This document shows positions 55,765 to 64,000 of a stretch of 64,000 bases of DNA, one piece after another. The stretch spans positions 128,591,621 to 128,655,620 of the forward strand of contig NC_091125.1 in the NCBI RefSeq assembly GCF_040183065.1, written 5' to 3'. Source of the DNA: Periplaneta americana (taxonomy: Eukaryota > Arthropoda > Insecta > Blattodea > Blattidae). The first letter of the stretch is position 1. Every line of letters begins with the position of its first letter. A model generated the notes under the pieces. The model saw nothing but the letters and a program-made list of their open reading frames with translations. It did not search any database and was not told the origin of the DNA. Made by a program: the position numbers and the translations under genes.

Positions 55765-56312
55765 TTATTATTATTATTTTCATTCGTTAGTGTTCTGCCC
55801 AAGGGCAGGTCTTTCACTGAAAAACCAGCTTTCTCCAGTCTTTCCTATTTTCTGCCTTCCTCTTTGTCTCCTCATATGATCCATATATCTTAATGTCGTC
55901 TATCATTTGATATCTTCTTTTACCCCGAACTCTTCTCCCGTTCACCATTCCAAATTATTTTATATATATATATTTTTTTTTCTCCCTGTAACATAGTTCT
56001 AGTAAGCTTATATTAAATTAATTTTCATCGTTTTACTAGCTATCTCAAATCTCAAATTAATTATAATTGATTGAATTAAATTAGCTCTTAAATTAAGTTA
56101 ATACTTTACCTTATAGGTTTATCTAAATTTAAATAAATATGTAGTCTACTAGTCGTTAAAACTTAACTGAAGAATATTGCTGGAGAATCTTTTAAGTGTA
56201 GTGTAAATATTCGTAATTTAAATAAGTATTGTATTGATTAAGACTGGTTGAGTGGAAGAGAAGGCCTTATGGCCTTAACTCTGCCAGCGAAAATAAAACA
56301 TTATTATTATTA

Positions 56313-56360
<48 letters not shown>

Positions 56361-56440
56361 CTTCCAGTGCATCCTTCAGTAGGCAGTTTCTTCTCAGGCA
56401 GTGACCAAACTAATTTCTTTTCCTCTTCCTATTATGACAT
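55765..56440 (-). pseudogene. LINE ORF tail, minus strand, interrupted by another LINE end
   Basis: With the insert at 55953-56361 left out, the minus strand reads in pieces HWLRRNCLLKDALEG-like, then GKRRYQIIDDIKIYGSYEET, then KRKAENRKDWRKL and CPWAEH. This is the C-terminal tail of an endonuclease-bearing LINE. The (ATT)n run at about 55765-55790 on the plus strand is its tail. It is truncated and frame-broken. Confidence 0.75.
55953..56361 (+). mobile_element. LINE-type 3' end (esterase family) inserted in a LINE tail
   Basis: Plus-strand copy of the 3' region at 2945-3330 (AATTATAATTGATTGAATTA, GAATATTGCTGGAGAATCTT, then GGTTGAGTGGAAGAGAAGGC and CTCTGCCAGCGAAAATAAAA), ending in (ATT)n to 56361. 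A short ATTCC repeat borders it. Confidence 0.8.
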
Positions 56441-56539
56441 ACTAAATTCAAAGTTTATTCTCACAGCGAAATGGCGTTATTACCTGCAGTTGCAAATTCT
56501 ATTTAAAATGGATAATTACCATAATATAATATTATACAG

Positions 56540-57886
56540 TTTAATACAACGCCACTCCACTAAACTTAACATTTCATCATTCACTATTATTCTCCAGTAT
56601 GGAATTTTAGGGTGGGGACATGCAAGTATTTCTAATCTCACTCCACTGAACTTAACATTTCATCATTCACTATTATTCTCCAGTATAGAATTTTAGTGTG
56701 GGACATGCAAGTATTTCTAATCTCACTCCACTAAACTTAACATTTCATCATTCACTATTATTCTCCAGTATAGAATTTTAGTGTGGGACATGCAAGTATT
56801 TCTAATCTCACTCCACTAAACTTAACATTTCATCATTCACTAGTATTCTCCAGTATAGAATTTTAGTGTGGGACATGCAAGTATTTCTAATCTCACTCCA
56901 CTAAACTTAACATTTCATCATTCACTATTATTCTCCAGTATAGAATTTTAGTGTGGGACATGCAAGTATTTCTAATCTCACTCCACTAAACTTAACATTT
57001 CATCATTCACTATTATTCTCCAGTATAGAATTTTAGTGTGGGACATGCAAGTATTTCTAATCTCACTCCACTAAACTTAACATTTCATCATTCACTATTA
57101 TTCTCCAGTATAGAATTTTAGTGTGGGACATGCAAGTATTTCTAATCTCACTCCACTAAACTTAACATTTCATCATTCACTATTATTCTCCAGTATAGAA
57201 TTTTAGTGTGGGACATGCAAGTATTTCTAATCTCACTCCACTAAACTTAACATTTCATCATTCACTAGTATTCTCCAGTATAGAATTTTAGTGTGGGACA
57301 TGCAAGTATTTCTAATCTCACTCCACTAAACTTAACATTTCATCATTCACTATTATTCTCCAGTATAGAATTTTAGTGTGGGACATGCAAGTATTTCTAA
57401 TCTCACTCCACTAAACTTAACATTTCATCATTCACTATTATTCTCCAGTATAGAATTTTAGTGTGGGACATGCAAGTATTTCTAATCTCACTCCACTAAA
57501 CTTAACATTTCATCATTCACTATTATTCTCCAGTATAGAATTTTAGTGTGGGACATGCAAGTATTTCTAATCTCACTCCACTAAACTTAACATTTCATCA
57601 TTCACTATTATTCTCCAGTATAGAATTTTAGTGTGGGACATGCAAGTATTTCTAATCTCACTCCACTAAACTTAACATTTCATCATTCACTATTATTCTC
57701 CAGTATAGAATTTTAGTGTGGGACATGCAAGTATTTCTAATCTCACTCCACTAAAGTTAACATTTCATCATTCACTATTATTCTAATCTCACTCCACTAA
57801 ACTTAACATTTCATCATTCACTATTATTTTCCAGTATAGAATTTTAGTGTGGGACATGCAAGTATTTCTAATCTCACTCCACTAAT
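56540..57886. repeat. Tandem array of ~85-bp units inside a LINE remnant
   Basis: About 15-16 units contain ACTTAACATTTCATCATTCA, CTATTATTCTCCAGTATAGA and GTGTGGGACATGCAAGTATT. Period is 85 bp, with one short unit near 57740-57795. The first unit (56580-56640) is one base longer (GGGTGGGGACA against GTGTGGGACA) and still reads FTIILQYGILGWGHASISNL, a LINE reverse-transcriptase end motif. Unit sequences are nearly identical, so amplification is recent. Confidence 0.95.
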
Positions 57887-58499
57887 ACTTATTCAGAAAA
57901 GAATAATTAAAATATGCCTTAATAAACCAATTGATTACTGATCCGAGCTTTTGTTTACTGATTTTAATATTTTGAAAATTAAACAGATTTATTATATTGC
58001 CTTATTAATCTTCATACATAAAAACCGTAATAAATTCAAATTGTATCATCATAAATATGGAACTGAAAGATAAGATTTTATACAACTAGAGGAACCAAAG
58101 TGTTTCACAAGCACAGCTCTGAGCCATGGTACCTACTTTGGTCCAAGGTTATACAATAAAATAATTGATAAATACCCAAATTTGGAAAATTTTAGTATCA
58201 GAAATTTCAAAAATAGCATTAGGAATTCACTTTTTAAGTAATATATATTGATTTAATATGTATATGTATTTGTATGATTTAAATTGTTAAAATTGAAATT
58301 GTATTTTTAAAGTTAATTTATTCCCGTATTTTTTTTCTTGACCCAGTTTGTGTCAAATAATTATCTTTGTTTGTGTTTATCTTTGTGTTTAGATATCTCC
58401 CTGAGCACGAGTTTTTACTCCTTCAGGGAAGAACTAAGATTGTATTTTTGTACATGTTATTTTACTAACAATAAACAATAAGTAATTATCTGTACGTAC
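57820..58499 (+). pseudogene. LINE reverse-transcriptase C-terminus and 3' end
   Basis: Downstream of the array the plus strand reads NLTPLILIQKRIIKICLNKP, a stop, SELLFTDFNILKIKQIYYIA and KNRNKFKLYHHKYGTER, a stop, then SHGTYFGPRLYNKIIDKYPN and SIRNFKNSIRNSLFK before TAA near 58240. The LQKR-x-I-x-I and LYNK-x-P patterns are those of CR1/L2/Jockey-group LINE ends. Only two stops interrupt it. An AT-rich 3' UTR with AATAAACAATAA ends near 58480. Confidence 0.85.
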
Positions 58500-59117
58500 T
58501 TTATACACAATACACATCACTCACTCACGTCGCTCGAGAATCAGCTCAAGCGCACACTTCTTCACTTAAAGGTTGTTAAACTTAAGTAAAGACAGAAACC
58601 CGTTTCATTGTTGGTTCCAGACGTTTAAGAAAGGTTCCTCTAAACACACACTTCTCTGACTATGGGCTCCCAACGTAGATTTTCACGTACCTAATTGTAA
58701 AATATTAGATGACGTTATAACCTGCATGGCGTTAATACCTTCACTTACCCTATAGAAATAATGTTTTATTTACTCAACATATGTACTTTATCGGAAACAA
58801 AACCAGGACAATAAATTTTTAGACGCACCGAAATGTCGGATATCGCCTGTCTAGTTGGGAGAATGATATCGTTTGAAGTTGGGAAAAGGTCATTAACTGG
58901 GTGAGGACACGCTTCTCTTCAGTGGCGTATAGTAAATATACAGTATATCCTTGCAACGCGTTTAAAATATTCAGTTTTTGACCAGCGAGCTCTCCTGCTC
59001 TTCTTCATTAACCCAGCAGTGACGCTAATAAATAAGTCGCTCAGTGCCAGAGTTGCCTAAGCCACAATTACACTCAAAAAAGTTATTGAAGTCTAAACTC
59101 AGACCTCGTTATTAACA
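58500..59117. other. Unassigned DNA
   Basis: No supported feature. The sequence around 59050-59070 (AGAGTTGCCTAAGCCACAAT) is inverted again at about 60125-60155, flanking the element copy at 59118. Confidence 0.5.
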
Positions 59118-60003
59118 GTAATATGCGTTACAAGAGCAGTATGTTGAAGTTTTTATGTTCGAGGAAAAGTTTGAAAAAGCGAAACGTAGTTGAGCTTTTT
59201 TAATTTCCGAGAATTGAAAGAAAACATACCGCTCGTGTATCGTACATTATTTTGTGCGAAGATCGTTTATTACATACTTGAAAGAGGAATTTCTAATTAG
59301 TTACAATGAAATCTCCATCTTGGTTTCTGTTCAATGACGGCAAATTTGGAAAACAAAAATATCTATCTTCAACATTGTTGCTTTAAAATGTTTTCTGTGT
59401 TTACTATACTCCATCAGGCCATGACATACGTCTGTCTTTTTTCTCTCAGTCTATAAATGCGAACTTAAAACAAATGATAATATTATGTAATGATTTATTT
59501 TTCATTTTCAATATTTTAACAATATTATTTATATAACATATTGCAGTAATAACATCGGCAAGTTTAGTTTTGCCGGTCAAGGAGATGTTTAGAAATGGAA
59601 AATATCTTTGACATCTAATTCTGCACAGTGAAATTAATTGTTACATTTGTGCTGTTATTCAGAGTCACTGGAGCACCACCACCAGTTTTTTCTGTTGTGC
59701 AGTAACTTTAGTGGAGTTGTAGAGTTTACTCAATTTTGCAAATATTTAAAAACAATAATTAACAGTGCAATTTAGGTGAAATTGCAGTGGTAAGTTTCCA
59801 ATGTACAATTATTACTATACTGAACGTCTCTAAAAATAATATGTTAAAAGCCTAAAGCAGTAAATTCAATATGTCACTTAAGCGGTAAGAAGAGGGAAAT
59901 TGTTATGTGTGTTAGGTTGGGAATACTGAATGTGGAATTTTAGACTTTCCGCGGATTGGTTTTGTGCGGAAACCAAGCAAATACGCACGATCTCGCACAA
60001 AAC
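59118..60003 (+). mobile_element. Dispersed ~700-bp element, copy 2
   Basis: High-identity copy of 28637-29608. It lacks the LINE insert of copy 1 and has its own ~220-bp insert at about 59477-59700 (GATAATATTATGTAATGATT through TTTTTTCTGTTGTG). Confidence 0.78.
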
Positions 60004-60486
60004 TATATGCTCTCAATTGGAAATTATCTCATTTACTCTAATATAATATTTATCTAATACTTATACTTTGGCACACATATAAATGATAATTTACAATCAT
60101 TTTATGTAGAAATCTGCGGCTAAAAATTGTGGCTTAGGCAACTCTGGCCTAAGCTACTAAAATATCTCAGAACATGCAATAGAAATCATCATTCTGTGTA
60201 GCTGCCCACAGTAGCAGGCCTACACAAACTGCAGACATTGCATTGTAACTTCAGTGATTTTGTAGCTAAATATAGTGTTTACGAAGTCATGCTGGATACA
60301 TATTGTTTAATATCAGAGGCTAGTGATTAATTCGGTGAAATTTAAGTTCACATTAGCGAAGATAACAGAAAAAAAACTTTTTCTTCTTCTTTAAATTTTA
60401 AATAATTTCTGGATATACTAATTAGGGATTTTTTTTTATCAGTAATAAAAATAAAGATTTGAAGAGAATAATTTGTGTACCTAGTG
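60004..60486. other. Unassigned DNA
   Basis: Contains the inverted partner (AATTGTGGCTTAGGCAACTC) of 59050-59070. Otherwise nothing supported. Confidence 0.45.
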
Positions 60487-60929
60487 TTATAACTAGATTC
60501 CGTATTCCAGCTACTTATAAACTGGAATGAGGTTGCCTGATGCGAAGTATATGTGACATCACAGCGCAGGTACAGGTACGTTCGTATACAAAATAGTTAC
60601 GCATCCTCTGCCCTCTTCCTCTAGAAAGTCAAAACCGGGACGCAGTCATAGTGAGTAGTCTTATCGATCACTGCTCTTACTAGCCGTATTATTTAAATAA
60701 CTACATCTTTGTGGTTGATTGGAGGTTCATTGCAGAGGTAAAATGCCTTAGGTAAGACGCTCAAGCGTGTAATATTGTTGGGCATAGTTGAGAATATTTC
60801 AACTAATATTTTCACTGTCAATATAGACAACATTACATATAAATTGTGTAAAATAAACGTGAAAGTGATAAAAACAGTGCACTGAAAGACACTGAAATAC
60901 CAAAAGGCACAGAAAGTGTGTTGAACGTA

Positions 60930-61143
60930 GGGGAGAGTCGGGTAGTATCGGACGTCGGGTAATATCGGACAGTGAGTTTCTTTCATCTACCACACGATGA
61001 TAGTACCTGATTGACATGGTTACGTTTCTGTGATGTCGCATAGAGAAACGTAACCATGTCATTCAGGTACTACCATATGGTGGTATATGAAATAAACGCA
61101 CTGTCCCGCACTACCCGTTGTCCGATACTACCCGACTCTCCCC
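60930..61143. mobile_element. 214-bp foldback element with GGGGAGAGTCGGGTAGTATC ends
   Basis: Flanked by TA at 60928-60929 and 61144-61145. The ends GGGGAGAGTCGGGTAGTATC and GATACTACCCGACTCTCCCC are perfect inverted repeats. The centre adds a strong hairpin (TAGTACCTGATTGACATGGT and TTACGTTTCT against AGAAACGTAACCATGTCA). No coding capacity. Confidence 0.92.
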
Positions 61144-61145
61144 TA

Positions 61146-61539
61146 ATCTAAAAGAATCGGTATCATCAAAATCTGAAAAAAAAAACTATGAAGATATAAA
61201 ACGCGATGTTTAGCATGGATTTGTGTAGCCTACCATGATGTTCAGTGCTAAGATACTATTTAATAAATTAAATAATCTACATTTTAGGAAATTTCTAGAA
61301 AAGCACATAGAAAATTATTGGATTTCTAATACTATCAAGAGTAATACCGGTATTAAATAGGGAGGAAGATGTCATGACTTTGCAAGGAGTGAGCAAAGTT
61401 TAGGAACCGGATTGTGTAATCTTATGAACACCTTAAAAATAATCCTGGAGCAGAGTGTAGAATGACAAATCACTTAACACTAAACATTTATAGACTACTT
61501 GTCAGACAGACCAAGTGATGAAAATAACAATAGATAGAA
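61146..61539. other. Unassigned DNA upstream of a LINE remnant
   Basis: Probably more of the decayed LINE, but no motif is readable. Confidence 0.35.
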
Positions 61540-61850
61540 GGAAACAGGAATATAAGCTTGAAAATCTAGACTTTGCAGACAATATTTCCCTTCTGGCTCA
61601 AAAATTCACAGATAAGTTAAGAAAAAAAATATATAACGACTACAACAAAAATGTTTACAGTAATGGTAACAAAATTTAATAAATTAGAGTGAACGCGCCT
61701 GTAAAAGATACACCCAACATCATTAGAGAAAAAAAAGAACAAGTCGATTCTTTCACTTTATGCAATATCCTAATGAAACACGAACAAATATCAGACAATA
61801 GGAATATCTTGTACTACATCATGCACCAATAACATCATGTGTTTTTGAAA
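61540..61850 (+). pseudogene. LINE reverse-transcriptase remnant
   Basis: Plus strand reads LENLDFADNISLLAQKFTD, the catalytic FADD motif of a LINE reverse transcriptase with the second Asp changed to Asn. Further on, NIIREKKEQVDSFTLCNILM matches the later EQVDSFTYLGSIL block. Stops and frame changes lie between them. It is non-functional. Confidence 0.7.
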
Positions 61851-62345
61851 GAATTTTTTGCAATATAAAATCATTTCAAGTGACATCCGAAAATGTTCAA
61901 GTTCCGTAACTTACGAATGCACGTTATTATTCACTTCAAAAATCACGATGAAAATGAACATCACGGCTCAAGCATGTGTTTACCAGTATAGCTTCAAAAT
62001 GTCGGCAGTTGACTGTACTCCACGAACACGCAGCGACGATCTGTTTGTTTATATCCTTATCCGTTACATTATCTGTGTTCGAAGTATTAGCCTATATACC
62101 CAATGTGTTTTTAACTTCAGTCTTTAGTGGCTGGAATACGGAGCCTAGTTATAACCATAGGTAGAAAGTTCGTCCCAAAACAGTAGATTTCAATTGAGTA
62201 CAGCGAGAAGTATAGATATCATCCGCGCCTCGCCCTGCTCCTGCTCGCTATAGATGATACGCAGTTCACATAAACAACGCATAGTATCATTCTGTGGAGC
62301 TGTGTACAGTCGTGGGTAGTTTGAAAAATATTGTTAATTTATATT
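61851..62345. other. Unassigned DNA
   Basis: About 62122-62155 (GGCTGGAATACGGAGCCTAG, then TTATAACCAT) is an inverted copy of 60487-60530. The two could be the ends of an older ~1.67-kb element that encloses the foldback at 60930 and the LINE remnant. Confidence 0.45.
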
Positions 62346-62404
62346 AATAGGGACCGATGGCGGGCTTATGTGACGGTTCCTTAAAGGCCATAAGTAAGTA
62401 AGTA
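62346..62404 (+). mobile_element. Short LINE tail with (GTAA)n
   Basis: AGGGACCGATGGCGGGCTTA reads RDRWRAYV, the same ORF end as in the minus-strand LINE at 36522-36899, and is followed by AAGTAAGTAAGTA. It is 5'-truncated to about 60 bp. Confidence 0.8.
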
Positions 62405-62970
62405 CGTTTAGGTTTTCAACAAAGTGAGTTATTCTGTTATCATTGTATTATTTACGTAATGTTAATATTATGCATGATTCCAAAAAAGTAAACTCATCTG
62501 TTGTTAAATAATTATGGAAACTAGGAGCGTGTAACACGTTTATTTCCTCCGGGATTATTCTTCATTGAATGTTGGTTGAAAGACAACTTGCTGGTCTGTT
62601 GACGTCTCGTGCGGCTTTGCTACTATGCATTCGGTTGATTTAAAGTTCAAGTTCATTTAACATCAGAGTTACGATACGAACTTCCTAGCTGTCATTATAA
62701 TAGAAATGAAAAATTTTCTTGAAAACAATCATGAGTTTAATATGTATACGTGCCACATACGAGATATACTATTAGATTCACAAAGTTGTTGTTCACCTGA
62801 CGATAGTAAGAAATACTGTATCATATTTCAGATTTGCTCCAGTAACATCTTGTGACGTAGAACGAATATTTCAAAGTACAAATATTGTTAATAGAATCAT
62901 AATGGTATACTTTTTATGTTATTTTTATATGTATGGGTAAATTATTTTAGTTTGGACTACGTTTATAATT
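62405..62970. other. Unassigned DNA
   Basis: The stretch near 62640-62700 (ACGATACGAACTTCCTAGCT) resembles 63630-63660 (TCGGTACGAACTTCCTATCT). This hints at a dispersed repeat with unclear limits. Confidence 0.4.
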
Positions 62971-63217
62971 GAGGACCGTTTTTGCAAAACTTGCTAACTG
63001 AAAAAAACTAAATTTTACAGGAGAGACAAAAACTGAATGGAGACAAGTAGGTTACAAGTGCAACCATCACACTTCGACACACTATAATGAAGAGAAATAA
63101 TTGAATTTTACTAAGATAACTTTAACATCGTGTAGAGGCGTGCTTTATGTTAACGAATCCACCAAAATCTCAATTTAGCAAATTTTGCAGATAGCAAGTT
63201 TTGCAAAAATGGTCCTC
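62971..63217. mobile_element. 247-bp inverted-repeat element (GAGGACC ends)
   Basis: Ends GAGGACCGTTTTTGCAAAAC and GTTTTGCAAAAATGGTCCTC extend with CTTGCTAACTG against CAGATAGCAAG, giving ~30-bp inverted repeats. AT-rich interior, no coding capacity. Confidence 0.85.
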
Positions 63218-63226
63218 ACTTACAAA

Positions 63227-63448
63227 TGAAGGGTTCAGAACCATAGTGGGCCAAGCGCCATTTACTAAAACCGTAGAAAACAAGGGTTAAAATTAAGTTA
63301 TTACCATAATTCAATGGAAACATATAGCAAGTAATATAAAGTATACACATTCAAACTAAATGATATATCAGTCTTCACTTAATTTTAACTCTTGCTTTCT
63401 CCGTTTTTAATAAATGGCACTTGGCCCACTATGGCTCTGAACCCTTCA
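63227..63448. mobile_element. 222-bp inverted-repeat element (TGAAGGGTTCAGA ends)
   Basis: TGAAGGGTTCAGAACCATAG and (reversed) TGAAGGGTTCAGAGCCATAG continue with TGGGCCAAGYGCCATTTA on both sides, so the arms reach at least 50 bp. It starts only 9 bp after the previous element. No coding capacity. Confidence 0.88.
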
Positions 63449-64000
63449 AATTATTGTTTTTTATATTATTCGTTTATTATTTTCTTGTTCTAAGGCCGTG
63501 GACGATTGGATCACAAGTTTGGTTACCACCCGGTTGTACATGTTTGACGTTCTGATTCATTGACATTGAGAGCTGTGCTACTAGTTTTCATTCGATAAAT
63601 ATATAATTCAAGCTCACACAACTTAACAGTTTCGGTACGAACTTCCTATCTCTGGTTATAACATAATGATCAAAGTCCAGACTCGTTCCTTTATTGTTTT
63701 ATTAGCCTTATACGATTCCTTTTCGGTATTTTTATCCAACAGAGTACAGACTTTAACTTTGACAACAATAATAATATTAAATCTGACGAATACAATAGCC
63801 CCAAAATGTCCACTACTTTTGTACTAAGAATATGTTTCAATGTTCAATAGTGAAACGTAAAAATGGTGTTCGGATTCTATTTACCATCATGAGATATCCA
63901 ATACAGACTAGACTTGGGATTATGTCAGACGGAATACAAAACTTATGGAGGTTACCAATTTTCTTTCTGTTCTTGTGGTGACCTTATCAGTCCAGGTATA
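63449..64000. other. Unassigned DNA to the window end
   Basis: No supported feature. Confidence 0.45.

Noticed and set aside
1-64000. CRISPR arrays, operons, prophage or plasmid features
   Set aside because: The sequence is eukaryotic (introns, SINEs, LINEs, mariners). Regular repeats here are satellites or microsatellites.

Overview
This window is animal nuclear DNA from an insect with a large, repeat-rich genome. It is AT-rich, has no long uninterrupted reading frames, and is full of short tRNA-derived retroposons (SINEs), decayed mariner transposases, LINE fragments and foldback elements. The SINE set and the best-recognised LINE tail (residues MAGHVARMGESR, ending in GTAA repeats) resemble what I know from cockroaches and termites (Blattodea). 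The order is an inference; insect is well supported. No bacterial, plasmid, phage or CRISPR feature is visible.

The only host gene I can support is the 3' end of a PQ-loop membrane protein of the SLC66A2 (PQLC1) type on the + strand. Its last two coding exons are 23630-23846 and 27661-27853. They have consensus splice sites and matching phases, and are separated by a 3.8 kb intron that contains two foldback elements and a pentanucleotide array. The 5' exons are not recognisable and probably lie upstream. Two weak exon-like stretches (19999-20064 and about 16096-16212) and one GC-rich open stretch ending at a splice donor (45106-45429) are reported as unproven.

Layout. 0-6 kb: a minus-strand mariner pseudogene interrupted by a LINE tail, a LINE 3' end interrupted by a SINE, and a tandem pair of ~650 bp elements. 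8-16 kb: a composite hairpin SINE, a head-to-head mariner palindrome, tRNA-derived SINEs, and a mariner remnant inside a second palindrome. 18-23 kb: two foldback elements, SINEs, and an internally deleted mariner that shares its deletion with a copy at 35 kb. 23.6-28 kb: the SLC66A2 exons. 28-41 kb: TTAA-flanked and TA-flanked foldbacks, SINEs, a rearranged LINE and a rearranged transposase. 42-45 kb: a 160-175 bp tandem array interrupted by a SINE. 45-51 kb: the GC-rich island, nested miniature elements and tRNA-like hairpins. 51-55 kb: shuffled repeats and a 1 kb hAT-like element inserted in one arm of a foldback. 55-58.5 kb: LINE inserted in LINE, followed by an ~85 bp satellite that arose from reverse-transcriptase coding sequence. 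59-64 kb: more foldbacks and LINE remnants.

The gene remnants do not form a pathway. The interest lies in nested insertions that give relative ages, non-autonomous elements built from shared deletions, SINE bodies carried by different tRNA-like heads, a satellite caught arising from a LINE, and hammerhead-like motifs in two foldback or Penelope-like termini. I found no clearly new biological system. All assignments come from reading the sequence; no database search was run.
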